From: Thermoplasmata archaeon
GTDB lineage: Archaea > Thermoplasmatota > Thermoplasmata > Lutacidiplasmatales > UBA184
DNA: 64,000 bases
Reading direction: 5' to 3'
NCBI GenBank assembly: GCA_027314915.1
Contig: DAHUZZ010000005.1
Span: 46,486 to 110,485, forward strand
Positions within the stretch are counted from its first letter, which is position 1, and each line of letters starts with the position of its first letter. The notes below the pieces were generated by a model. The model was not told the origin of the DNA and did not search any database. It worked only from the letters and a program-made list of their open reading frames with translations. The position numbers and the translations under genes were made by a program. Positions 35,282-43,653 of this stretch are shown piece by piece.

Positions 35282-35799
35282 GCCGGCGCGCGGCCCCCTC
35301 GGCGCTCGAGCTCCTGGCGGACCTTCTCGACCAGACCCCCGGCCTCGAGCAGGCCGAGGAGGTGCTCCGGGAGCGGGGGGAAGCGCACGGAGGCGCCGGT
35401 GCGCAGGTTGGTGATCGTCCCGCGCCCCATCTCGACCCGGGCGGGATCGAACCGGTCGAAGATCTTCCGGACCCCGGGCGCCTCGATGGCCGGCAGCCCC
35501 AGGTTGATCGCGTTCCGGAAGAAGATCCGGGCGAAGGACTCCGCGACGATCGCGCTCACGCCGATCGCCTTGAGCGCCTGGGGAGCGTGCTCGCGGCTCG
35601 AGCCGCAGCCGAAGTTGACCCCGGCCACCAGGAGGTCGCCCGACTTCGCCTGGCCGGCGAACTCGGGGAGCGCGATCTCGAGGACGTGCTTCTTGAGCTC
35701 GTCCGGATCGATGATCGTGAGGTACTTGCCGCTGATGATCCCGTCGGTGTCGACGTCGTCGCCGAGCGTCCAGACCCGGCCCTCGATGAGGTCGCGCAT
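35278..35799 (-). CDS. leuD: Isopropylmalate/homoaconitate hydratase small subunit
   Basis: Swivelling small subunit of the LeuC/LeuD-type aconitase, 173 residues. It shows VWTLGDDVDTDGIISGKYLT and NFGCGSSREHAPQALK, the substrate-binding part. The specificity segment reads YLTI, neither the YLRT known for methanogen homoaconitase nor the YLVY or YLNT of isopropylmalate isomerases, so it does not settle the pathway. AGGAGG lies just before ATG 35799. The symbol is used in the family sense. Confidence 0.9.
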   Translation of the reverse strand: MRDLIEGRVWTLGDDVDTDGIISGKYLTIIDPDELKKHVLEIALPEFAGQAKSGDLLVAGVNFGCGSSREHAPQALKAIGVSAIVAESFARIFFRNAINLGLPAIEAPGVRKIFDRFDPARVEMGRGTITNLRTGASVRFPPLPEHLLGLLEAGGLVEKVRQELERRGGRAPA

Positions 35800-35807
35800 G
35801 GATCCTC

Positions 35808-37100
35808 CTACAGGTACTCCCGGGGATCGGCGATCCGGCCCCGGATCGCCGTCGCCGCCGTGGCGGCGGGGCTCATGAGGTAGATGCGGGCCTCCTTCGC
35901 GCCCATCCGCCCGGGGAAGTTGCGGTTGGAGGAGGAGGCGCAGACCTCGTCCGGCGCCAGGATGCCCATGTTGCCGCCGAAGCAGGCCGAGCAGCTCGAG
36001 TTGGTGAAGACCGCGCCGGACCGGGTGAAGACCTCGATGAGCCCCTCGTGCAGGGCCTGCTCGTAGATCTTGGTCGACGCGGGCGAGACGATGAACCGGA
36101 CGCCGGGGGCGACCTGCTGGCCCTTCATGATCCGGGCCCCCTCGCGGAGGTCCTCGATCCGCGCGTTGGTGCACGAGCCCAGGAAGACCTGGTCCACGCC
36201 CACCCCTTCCTTCACGACGTCGGGCAGCGGACGGACGTTGTCCGGGGAGTACGGGCAGGCCACCATCGGCGGCATCCCCTCGACGTCGATCGAGAGGGTC
36301 CGCTCGTAGGAAGCGTCCGGGTCGGCCCGCACCGGGTGCATCGCGTGCTTGGCGATGGGCCGCACGTACTCCATCGTCGTCGCGTCCGCCGCGATGAGGC
36401 CGCACTTCGCCCCCATCTCGGTCGTCATGTTGCAGATGGTGAACCGGTCGGTCATCGGGAGCGCCTCGATGGTGGGCCCGGTGTACTCCACCGACTTGTA
36501 GGTCGCTCCGGTCGTCTTGATCTCGCCGAGGACCCGGAGCACCAGGTCCTTCGCGGTGACCCCAGGACCGAGCTTCCCGTGGACGTCCACGCGGATCGTC
36601 GAGGGGACCTTGAGCCAGAGCCGGCCGAGGGCGAGCACCGCGGCCATCTCCGTGGGGCCGATCCCCGCCGCCACGGCCCCCATGGCCCCGAGCATGTTCG
36701 TGTGGGAGTCGGTCCCCACGGCGAGGTCACCGGGGACCACCCAGCCGTCCTCGGCCAGGACCTGGTGGCAGATCCCGTGCCGTCCGACGTCGTAGAAGTG
36801 CGGGAGGTGTTGCTCCTGGGCGAACTTGCGGAGGATCCGGTGGAGCACCGCGGCCCCCTCGGTCGAGGCCGGGACCCAGTGGTCGATGGCGATCACGACC
36901 CGGTCGGGGTCCCAGACGCGCGGCGCGCCCATCTGGTGGAAGGGCCCGACCGTCTGGGCGCCCTGCTCGTGCATCATCGCGAGGTCCACCTGGCCCTCCA
37001 CGATCTGGCCGGGGACCACCCGCTCGAGGCCCGAGGCCCGGGCCAGGATCTTCTCGGCCAGGGTCATCCCGCCGTTCGGGCCGCTCGTTCTTCCGCTCAT
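35808..37100 (-). CDS. leuC: Isopropylmalate/homoaconitate hydratase large subunit
   Basis: 430-residue large subunit carrying the [4Fe-4S] cluster that isomerises isopropylmalate or homocitrate. The three cluster cysteines are C310 (GSCTNARIED) and C370/C373 (SSCSACFGG). DSHTN, HGICHQV and GIGPTEMA are further family motifs. It pairs with the small subunit 8 bases downstream and overlaps the synthase gene upstream as ATGA. The archaeal split form with two genes is what is expected here. The symbol is used in the family sense, since the pathway is open. Confidence 0.92.
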   Translation of the reverse strand: MSGRTSGPNGGMTLAEKILARASGLERVVPGQIVEGQVDLAMMHEQGAQTVGPFHQMGAPRVWDPDRVVIAIDHWVPASTEGAAVLHRILRKFAQEQHLPHFYDVGRHGICHQVLAEDGWVVPGDLAVGTDSHTNMLGAMGAVAAGIGPTEMAAVLALGRLWLKVPSTIRVDVHGKLGPGVTAKDLVLRVLGEIKTTGATYKSVEYTGPTIEALPMTDRFTICNMTTEMGAKCGLIAADATTMEYVRPIAKHAMHPVRADPDASYERTLSIDVEGMPPMVACPYSPDNVRPLPDVVKEGVGVDQVFLGSCTNARIEDLREGARIMKGQQVAPGVRFIVSPASTKIYEQALHEGLIEVFTRSGAVFTNSSCSACFGGNMGILAPDEVCASSSNRNFPGRMGAKEARIYLMSPAATAATAIRGRIADPREYL

Positions 37101-38344
37101 GGGGGTGGGACCTCCGGGGCGAGCTCCTTTACGACCTCCCAGAACTCCGCGTCGGAGATCCCCGGGTGCTCGAAGATCTCGCGGTACTCCGCGAGGAAGG
37201 CGTGCAGCTCGGCCTTGCTGTGGGACTCGCCCGACCGCTTCACGCGCTGGAGGAGCTCGTTGAGCCGCGGCTCGGAGAGGACGATCCCCCGCTCCTTGAG
37301 CTTCTCGACGAGCGCCGCCTTGCCCGTGTGCTTCCCGAGGATCATCTGGCGCGTCCGCCCGAGGGACTCGGGCTGGAGCGGCTCGTAGGTGAGCGTGTGG
37401 GCGAGGATGCCGTGGGTGTGGATCCCGGCCTCGTGGGAGAAGGAGTTGTACCCGACGAGGGCCTTGTTCGCGGCGAGGGGCACCCCGCTCGTTTCCTCCA
37501 CCGTCCGGGAGAGCGCGAAGAGCTCGCCGATCTTCAGGCCCGTCGACACCCCGTAGAGCGATTCGAGCGCCACGGCCACCTCCTCCAGCGAGGCGTTGCC
37601 GGCGCGCTCGCCGAGCCCGTTCACGCACACGTGGGGACAGGTGACGCCGACCTCGAGCGCCGTCAGGGTGTTCGCCGTGGCCAGGCCGAAGTCGTTGTGG
37701 CAGTGGACCGACCAATCCGCGGGGCCGATCCGGCGCTTGAACTCGTTCAGGTACCAGCGGAAGGTGAGCGGAGTCATGATCCCGACCGTGTCGGAGATGA
37801 CGAGCCGGTCGGCGCCGGCCTCCCGGACGGCGCGGTAGAGCCGCTCGACGAAGTCGAAGGGGGCGCGCACGGTGTCCTCGGTCACGAACGCCACATGGAG
37901 CCCGGCGGACTTCGCCTGCCGAACGCAGCGGACCGACGCGTCGAGCACCTGCTCCTGCGTCATCTTGAGCTTGTAGCGGAGGTGCACCTCGCTCGCCGCG
38001 ACGAAGATGGCCGCGTGGCTCGCGCCGCTCTCGATGACCGCGTCGACGTCGCCCGGGACCGTGCGCGCGGAGGCGAGGATCTTCGACCGGAGCCCGGCAT
38101 GGGCGAGCCGGTGCACCGAGGCCGCCTCCTGCTCGGAGACCACCGGGATCCCGGCGTCGATGACGTGGAGTCCCACCTCGCTGAGCTTCTCGGCGATGGC
38201 GAGCTTCTCCTCGACGGAGAAGTGGACCCCCGGCATCTGCTCGCCGTCGCGGAGCGTCTCGTCCCAGAAGACGATCGGCTCCGCGAAGTGCCGCTCCGCC
38301 GCCGTCTTGAGATGGTAGGATTCGACGAGCGGTGGAGCGCTCAT
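37097..38344 (-). CDS. Homocitrate/isopropylmalate synthase family enzyme
   Basis: 415-residue member of the HMGL-like family that condenses acetyl-CoA with a 2-oxoacid. Metal and acid-base residues are visible in DETLRDGEQMPGV (R32, D33) and HCHNDFG (H214, H216). GLGERAGNASLEEV and GIHTHGILAH follow. It has no LeuA-type C-terminal regulatory domain, which together with a NifV/AksA-like N-terminus favours homocitrate synthase, the first step of the aminoadipate lysine route. Leucine synthesis cannot be excluded. ATG 38344 is the first gene of a six-gene operon, with a TATA box 32 bases upstream. Confidence 0.88.
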   Translation of the reverse strand: MSAPPLVESYHLKTAAERHFAEPIVFWDETLRDGEQMPGVHFSVEEKLAIAEKLSEVGLHVIDAGIPVVSEQEAASVHRLAHAGLRSKILASARTVPGDVDAVIESGASHAAIFVAASEVHLRYKLKMTQEQVLDASVRCVRQAKSAGLHVAFVTEDTVRAPFDFVERLYRAVREAGADRLVISDTVGIMTPLTFRWYLNEFKRRIGPADWSVHCHNDFGLATANTLTALEVGVTCPHVCVNGLGERAGNASLEEVAVALESLYGVSTGLKIGELFALSRTVEETSGVPLAANKALVGYNSFSHEAGIHTHGILAHTLTYEPLQPESLGRTRQMILGKHTGKAALVEKLKERGIVLSEPRLNELLQRVKRSGESHSKAELHAFLAEYREIFEHPGISDAEFWEVVKELAPEVPPP

Positions 38345-38372
38345 ATCGACCCGAATGGAGCGGGAGAACCGA

Positions 38373-38378
38373 GATAAG
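38373..38378 (-). promoter_or_regulatory. TATA box of the homocitrate synthase operon
   Basis: CTTATC on the minus strand (AAACTTATC in context), predicting transcription about 5 bases before ATG 38344. Confidence 0.5.
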
Positions 38379-38403
38379 TTTGTCGAGCGTACCACCGTGA
38401 TTC

Positions 38404-38417
38404 GTACGCTAACGTAC
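38404..38417. promoter_or_regulatory. Inverted repeat upstream of homocitrate synthase promoter
   Basis: GTACG-CTAA-CGTAC, a perfect inverted repeat, with a further GCGTACC at 38387-38393 nearby. It lies just upstream of the TATA box of the amino-acid operon and about 70 bases from the opposite-strand promoter of the oxidoreductase. A regulator binding here is plausible but unproven. Confidence 0.4.
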
Positions 38418-38486
38418 CTCCGGCGGGCGCCGCCCGGGGACGGCCGTGCGCGAAAAACCGGCGGGCGCGGCCCCCGCGGCTCCGAC

Positions 38487-38495
38487 GTTAAATAC
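38487..38495 (+). promoter_or_regulatory. TATA box of the 2-oxoacid oxidoreductase operon
   Basis: GTTAAATAC, predicting a start near 38518 and a leader of about 33 bases. The leader carries GGTGA 9-10 bases before ATG 38551 as ribosome site. Confidence 0.5.
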
Positions 38496-38550
38496 GCGCG
38501 GAGATTGAAATGAGCGAAAGGAACCCGGAGCGATCCGGTGACCGCCGTCC

Positions 38551-40359
38551 ATGACCACTCCCGCTGCACACACGACCGCCCTGCCGCGCGACGAAGGTCC
38601 CGCCGCCCGTAGGCGGATCAAGGAGCTCTCCGACCTGGCCGTGCTGATCGGCGGCCAGGGCGGCGACGGCACCCTGACCGTCGCGGACCTGTTGGGGCGC
38701 TACTTCCGAAAGCGCGGGCTCCATGTCTACACCTCGCGGAACGTGCTCTCGCGCATCCGGGGAGGTCACGCCGACTCGTCGATCCGGGCCTGCCGCGAGC
38801 CGATCGCGGCGATCAAGTCCCGGAACGACCTGCTGGTCGCCTTCGATGCCGAATCGCTCGAGATCGGCAAGCCCGAGCTCGAACCGGACGGCCTCATCCT
38901 CTACGACTCCTCCGTCTTCCACTCCGACCTTCCGAACGCGATCGGGTTCCCGTTCGCGACGCTCGCCGGCGGCAAGCTCGGCGCGCCCATCTACAAGAAC
39001 ACCACCGCCTACGGGGTGATCTCCCAGATGATGGGGTTCGACCCCGTCCTCACCCGGTCGGTGATCGAGGAGCGGTTCCAGCGGCGCGGCGGGGAGCTGC
39101 TCGAGAAGAACCTCAAGGCGCTCGAGCTCGGGCGGGAGGCGGCGACCCAGAACCCCGATGCGATGGGACGCTGGACCGTGGCCGAGGGCTCGGCGACCCG
39201 CCACATCCTGACCACCGGCAACCAGGCGACCGCGCTCGGCTTCGTCGTGGGGGGCGGCCGGTTCTTCGCGGGCTACCCCATCACGCCCGCCACGGAGATC
39301 ATGGAGTACCTCCAGCGGTACCTCCCCGCCTTCCACGGCGTCGTCCGGCAGGCCGAGGACGAGCTCGCCGCGGTGAACATGGTCATCGGCGCCTCCTACG
39401 CGGGGGCTCGGTCGATGACCTCGACGAGCGGCCCCGGCCTCGCCCTCATGACCGAGGGGATCGGCCACGCCGGCGCCGCCGAGGTCCCCCTCGTCGTGGC
39501 CGACTGCCAGCGCGTCGGCCCCTCCACGGGGGAACCGACCCGGCACGAGCAGTCGGACCTGCTCCATCTCGCCCACATCGGCCACGGCGAGTTCCCCCGG
39601 TTCATCCTCGCGCCCGGGACCGTGGAGGACTGCTTCTACCTCACCGTCGACGCGCTCAACCTGGCCGAGAAGTGGAGGCTCCCCGTGCTGCTGCTCCTCG
39701 ACCAGGCGCTCTGCCAGAACTCCGTCACGAGCGATCCGTTCGACCTCGGCCGGGTGCACGTCGACCGCGGCCGGCGGCTCTCGCCCGAGGACGTGCAGAA
39801 GCTCGAGTCCTACCGCTACTACCAGTTCACCCCGGACGGCATCTCCCCCTACGCCCCGCCGGGCACCCCCGGCGTGACGAGCCAGGTCACCGGCAACGAG
39901 CACGACGAGTTCGGCCACGTCTCGGTGAACACCGCCAACCGGGTGAGGATGATGGCGAAACGGATGGGCAAGCTCGAGCACGCGCGGGACGAGCTGCCGC
40001 TCCCGCACCTCTACGGCGAGCCCGGCGCGAAGGTCGGGCTCATCGCCTACGGCAGCACGACCGGGGCGGTCCGCGAGGCGCAGGAGCTCCTCGCGCTCCG
40101 GGGGATCCCGACCCGGTTCTTCCAGTCCCGCACGATCTTCCCGGTCCAGACGCACACCCTCGAGCCGTTCCTGAAGGAGGTCGACGTGGCCTTCGTCGTG
40201 GAGTGCAACTACACCGGGCAGTACGGCCAGCTGATCCGCGAGGCGCTGCCGCAGCACCACGCGAAGCTCCGGCCGATCCTCAAGTACGACGGGCTCCCCT
40301 TCCGGGGACCCGACCTCGCCCATCGGGTCGAGGAGGTGCTCCATGGTCCAGTCCGCTAA
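38551..40359 (+). CDS. 2-oxoacid:ferredoxin oxidoreductase, fused gamma-alpha subunit
   Basis: 602-residue fusion of the gamma domain (about 27-205, starting AVLIGGQGGDGTLTVADLL) and the alpha domain (from about 225, with YPITPATE at residues 242-249). It decarboxylates 2-oxoglutarate, pyruvate or similar oxoacids to the CoA thioester and reduces ferredoxin, together with the beta subunit. The two-gene layout without a separate delta ferredoxin subunit is the archaeal ab type. With citrate synthase and SucCD nearby, 2-oxoglutarate is the likeliest substrate, but sequence alone does not prove it. It overlaps the beta gene by 17 bases. Confidence 0.93.
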   Translation: MTTPAAHTTALPRDEGPAARRRIKELSDLAVLIGGQGGDGTLTVADLLGRYFRKRGLHVYTSRNVLSRIRGGHADSSIRACREPIAAIKSRNDLLVAFDAESLEIGKPELEPDGLILYDSSVFHSDLPNAIGFPFATLAGGKLGAPIYKNTTAYGVISQMMGFDPVLTRSVIEERFQRRGGELLEKNLKALELGREAATQNPDAMGRWTVAEGSATRHILTTGNQATALGFVVGGGRFFAGYPITPATEIMEYLQRYLPAFHGVVRQAEDELAAVNMVIGASYAGARSMTSTSGPGLALMTEGIGHAGAAEVPLVVADCQRVGPSTGEPTRHEQSDLLHLAHIGHGEFPRFILAPGTVEDCFYLTVDALNLAEKWRLPVLLLLDQALCQNSVTSDPFDLGRVHVDRGRRLSPEDVQKLESYRYYQFTPDGISPYAPPGTPGVTSQVTGNEHDEFGHVSVNTANRVRMMAKRMGKLEHARDELPLPHLYGEPGAKVGLIAYGSTTGAVREAQELLALRGIPTRFFQSRTIFPVQTHTLEPFLKEVDVAFVVECNYTGQYGQLIREALPQHHAKLRPILKYDGLPFRGPDLAHRVEEVLHGPVR

Positions 40360-41227
40360 GTCGATCCCGTCGACCTGGTGCCCCGGCTGCGGCGACTTCG
40401 GCGTGCTCGCCGCCGTGAAGAAGGCGATGGCGGAGCTCAAGATCCCGACGCACGAGACGGTGCTCGTCGGCGGGATCGGCTGCTCCGGCGGGATCCACAA
40501 CTTCCTCGAGATCAACGGGATCCACGCGCTCCACGGCCGCCTGCTCGCGCAGGCGGTGGGCATCAAGCTCGCGAACCCGAAGCTCACCGTCATCGCCGCG
40601 GGCGGCGACGGCGACGGCTACGCCATCGGGATGGGGCACTTCATGCACGCGTTCAAGAAGAACGCCTCGATCCTCTACATCCTCATGATGAACGAGACCT
40701 ACGGCCTGACCAAGGGCCAGGCCGCCCCGACGGCGCCGCTGGGGTACGAGGGGAACATCGAGCGGCCCTTCGACGGGATCCTGACCGCGCTCTCGCAGCA
40801 GGTCCCGAACTTCGTCGCCCGTTCCTTCTCCGGGGACCCCAAGGGGATGACCAAGATCCTCCTCGAGGCGATCCAGTTCAACCGCGAGGGCCGGGGCTTC
40901 GCCTTCGTGGAGGACCTCTCGCCCTGCGTCACCTACAACGACACCTACAAGGCGTGGCGCGAGAAGGTCCTCGACCTCTCGACCCTCCCCGGCTACGATC
41001 CCGCGGACCGGAAGGCGATCTTCCGGCTCTACCTCGAGACGATCGAGAAGGGACGCATCCCGATCGGCGTCATGCACCGCCCCCCGGCGGCGGACGCGGG
41101 GGCCGCCCCGGCCCCGGAATCGCTCGAGCTCAAGCTCCTCCCCGACCGCACCGGTCCCGTGGCGGCGGAGATCGGCGTGGCCGCGAACCAGGCCGCCTAC
41201 CAGAAGCTCCTCCAGACGGTCGCCTAG
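40343..41227 (+). CDS. 2-oxoacid:ferredoxin oxidoreductase, beta subunit
   Basis: 294-residue thiamine diphosphate-binding subunit. The four cluster cysteines are C13 and C16 (WCPGCGDFG), C47 (GIGCSG) and C195 (SPCVTYND). The TPP motif GGDGDGYAIGMGH with NETYGLTKGQ is complete. The final 60 residues are a low-complexity linker and a short helical end. ATG 40343 lies inside the last codons of the alpha gene, so translation is coupled. Ferredoxin made here could feed the complex I module, although that link is inference. Confidence 0.94.
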   Translation: MVQSAKSIPSTWCPGCGDFGVLAAVKKAMAELKIPTHETVLVGGIGCSGGIHNFLEINGIHALHGRLLAQAVGIKLANPKLTVIAAGGDGDGYAIGMGHFMHAFKKNASILYILMMNETYGLTKGQAAPTAPLGYEGNIERPFDGILTALSQQVPNFVARSFSGDPKGMTKILLEAIQFNREGRGFAFVEDLSPCVTYNDTYKAWREKVLDLSTLPGYDPADRKAIFRLYLETIEKGRIPIGVMHRPPAADAGAAPAPESLELKLLPDRTGPVAAEIGVAANQAAYQKLLQTVA

Positions 41228-41288
41228 GACCGGGCGTGGCGGGGGATCGGGGCCCGGTGCGACCGGAGCCCGGGTCCGAGGTCGGCGC

Positions 41289-42659
41289 GTGAGCTGGATC
41301 GGCATCGACGACACCGACAGCCCGGGCGGCGGTTGCACGACCTTCGCGCTGACCGAGGTCCTCCGGGCGGTCCGGGCGGAGGGCTGGGACCTCCTCGGCG
41401 AGCCGCGGCTGGTCCGGCTCAACCCGAACATCCCCTACAAGACCCGCGGGAACGCCGCGCTCGCCGCGCGCATCGGCCGGGGCCGGGGCCGCGCCCGGAC
41501 CGTGGGGCAGCTCCCCGAGGGGCCCGTTCGGTCCTACGCGGACGGCGTCCCGCTCGGCCCCGAGGACGAGGCCGAGCTCTTCGAGGTGGCCTGGAAGGCC
41601 GTGATCGGCGCCGCCCGGAGCGGAGAACCCGGGACGGACCCCGCGCTCGTGGTCGCGCCCCGCCGACTCCCGTCGGCGCTCTACTGGAGGGGCGTGCAGA
41701 CGGTCGTCCCGATCGCGGAGGCCGAGCGGCTCCTGACGGCCGCGGGCGCCCGGTTCCGCGCGCTGGGCTCGCGCCAGGGGCTCGTCGGCGCGGCGGCGGC
41801 GGTCGCCTGGCCGGGGGCGCACCCCACGTGGGAGCTCATCAGCTACCGCGGACCGGGCCGGGAGGGGCTCCCGCGGCGCGTCGAGCCGGCCTCGGTGCGG
41901 CGCGCGCAGCGGAGCTTCCCCGAGCTCTTCCTGTGCGAGGACCCGGCCACCCGGCGGATCCTCGTCGCGCCGCACACGCCCTGTCCGATCCTCTTCGGGC
42001 TCCGCGCCACCCGGCCCGGGCGGCTCGCGGCCGCCCGCCGGCTGATCCGGTCCGAGCCGGTCGAGCGGTGGCTCATCTTCCGGACGAACCAGGGCAGCGG
42101 CGATCACCTGAGCCGGAGGCCCGTCGCCGAACTCGGCCCCTTCGGCTCGACGGTGCTCTCGGGGGAGATCGATGCGCCGGTCGAGGTGGGCCCCGGCGGC
42201 CATGCCCGGTTCAGCCTCCGCACGCCCGGCGGAGCCCTCCTCCGCTGCGTGGCCTTCGAACCGACAAAGACGCTCCCGCGGCTCGCCGCCCGGCTGCGTC
42301 CGGGCGACCGGATCCGCGTCTGGGGAGGCCGGGCCACGGACGAGGCGCTCCGGCTCGAGGGCATCGAGGTGCTCCGGACGGTGCGCCGACGGGACGCGGG
42401 GGACAACCCCGTCTGCCCGCGCTGCGGGCGGGCGATGCCGAGCCTCGGCCGCGGCCGGGGGTTCCGTTGCCCGACCGACCACGTCCGCCGGCCGCCCGAG
42501 GCGCGCTCCGCGATCGAGCTCGTGTCCGCTCCCGCGCGCGGACGCTACCATCCGACCCCCTCCGCCCGTCGCCATCTCCACCCGCGGGCGCCCGAGCCCG
42601 GCCGACCCGGGGAGACGACCGTGCGCTGGTGGCGCCGGCCGCCGCGAACCGATTTATAG
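41289..42659 (+). CDS. tiaS: tRNA(Ile2) 2-agmatinylcytidine synthetase
   Basis: Archaeal enzyme that attaches agmatine to C34 of the tRNA-Ile CAU anticodon so that it reads AUA. The N-terminal SWIGIDDTDSPGGGCTTF (D7, D8, D10) is the diagnostic kinase-like motif. An OB-type domain and a C-terminal zinc ribbon (CPRCG, then C-x-T-D-H) follow. It has 456 residues, slightly longer than usual because of a basic tail of about 50 residues. The start is GTG 41289, directly before the motif. Its stop codon lies within the TATA box of htpX. Confidence 0.93.
   Translation: MSWIGIDDTDSPGGGCTTFALTEVLRAVRAEGWDLLGEPRLVRLNPNIPYKTRGNAALAARIGRGRGRARTVGQLPEGPVRSYADGVPLGPEDEAELFEVAWKAVIGAARSGEPGTDPALVVAPRRLPSALYWRGVQTVVPIAEAERLLTAAGARFRALGSRQGLVGAAAAVAWPGAHPTWELISYRGPGREGLPRRVEPASVRRAQRSFPELFLCEDPATRRILVAPHTPCPILFGLRATRPGRLAAARRLIRSEPVERWLIFRTNQGSGDHLSRRPVAELGPFGSTVLSGEIDAPVEVGPGGHARFSLRTPGGALLRCVAFEPTKTLPRLAARLRPGDRIRVWGGRATDEALRLEGIEVLRTVRRRDAGDNPVCPRCGRAMPSLGRGRGFRCPTDHVRRPPEARSAIELVSAPARGRYHPTPSARRHLHPRAPEPGRPGETTVRWWRRPPRTDL
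42652..42659 (+). promoter_or_regulatory. TATA box of htpX
   Basis: ATTTATAG overlapping the tiaS stop codon, predicting a start about 18 bases before ATG 42700. htpX therefore can be expressed apart from tiaS. Confidence 0.5.
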
Positions 42660-42699
42660 GGTCGAACGGCTTTCGCGCCATCCCGGAGCCCGCACGTCG

Positions 42700-43641
42700 A
42701 TGGTGAATCCCGTCGCCAAGACCGGCCTGCTGTTCGGGGTCATCATCGCCCTGTTCGTCTTCATCGGGGCGGTCATCGGGGAGTACCTCTTCGGGAGCTT
42801 CCTCCTCGGCCTGATCATCGCCTTCGCGCTGTCGCTCGTCCTGAACCTGGTCTCCTACTTCTTCTGCGTCCGCTTCGTCCTCTGGTCGACCGGCGCCAAG
42901 ATCGTGACCCCCGCGGAGGCCCCCCGGCTCGCCAGGATCGTCGACGAGCTCGCCCCCCAGTTCGGCCTCGTCCGCCCGAGGCTCGCGATCGTGCCCACCC
43001 AGAGCCCCAACGCCTTCGCGACCGGGCGGAACGCCCACCACGCGGTCGTGGCGGCGACCGAGGGGATCCTCCGGCTGTGCAACGACCGCGAGCTGAGGGG
43101 CGTGCTGGCCCACGAGCTCGCCCACGTCAAGGACCAGGACATCCTGGTGATGACGTTCGCCGCGACCCTCGCCGGCGCCATCTCCTACATCGCGCAGTAC
43201 TTCCTCTTCTCGCAGCTCTTCGGCGGCGGCAACCGGAACGGCAACGGCAACCTGGGGATCCTCGCGATCGTCGGGGCCATCGCCGCCCCGATCGCCGCGA
43301 TGCTCCTCCAGCTCGCCATCTCGCGGTCCCGGGAGCTCCACGCCGACGAGGTCGGCGCGAAGACGATCCACGATCCCCTGGCCCTGGCCTCCGCGCTCGA
43401 GAAGCTCGAGCACGTGAACGAGCAGGCCCCGGCGCCGCTCGGCAACGTGGCGACGAGCGCCCTCCTCATCGTGAATCCCCTGCGGGGCAGCTTCTGGGTC
43501 TCGATGTTCTCGACCCACCCGCCGCTCGAAGAGCGCGTGCGGCGGCTCCGGGCGATGGCGAGCGACTACCGGTACTCGCCCCGGATCTCCGGGCCCTCCG
43601 TCGGGCCCTTCACCGCGGCCGGCGCCCGTCCGTCCCGGTAG
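42700..43641 (+). CDS. htpX: Membrane-bound zinc metalloprotease HtpX
   Basis: M48-family membrane protease for quality control of membrane proteins, 313 residues. Two N-terminal helices (about 9-30 and 35-60) precede the zinc motif HELAH (H138, E139, H142), followed by two more helices (about 150-205). The third zinc ligand Glu is in SRSRELHADEVG. ATG 42700 was chosen because it places the first helix at the N-terminus and follows the TATA box. The 12-base gap to the next gene suggests co-transcription with an uncharacterised protein. Confidence 0.94.
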   Translation: MVNPVAKTGLLFGVIIALFVFIGAVIGEYLFGSFLLGLIIAFALSLVLNLVSYFFCVRFVLWSTGAKIVTPAEAPRLARIVDELAPQFGLVRPRLAIVPTQSPNAFATGRNAHHAVVAATEGILRLCNDRELRGVLAHELAHVKDQDILVMTFAATLAGAISYIAQYFLFSQLFGGGNRNGNGNLGILAIVGAIAAPIAAMLLQLAISRSRELHADEVGAKTIHDPLALASALEKLEHVNEQAPAPLGNVATSALLIVNPLRGSFWVSMFSTHPPLEERVRRLRAMASDYRYSPRISGPSVGPFTAAGARPSR

Positions 43642-43653
43642 GAGCCCCTCACC

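Noticed and set aside
38510-38554. 14-codon upstream ORF overlapping the oxidoreductase start as ATGA
   Set aside because: The TATA box at 38487-38495 predicts transcription starting after its ATG, so it would not be on the message.
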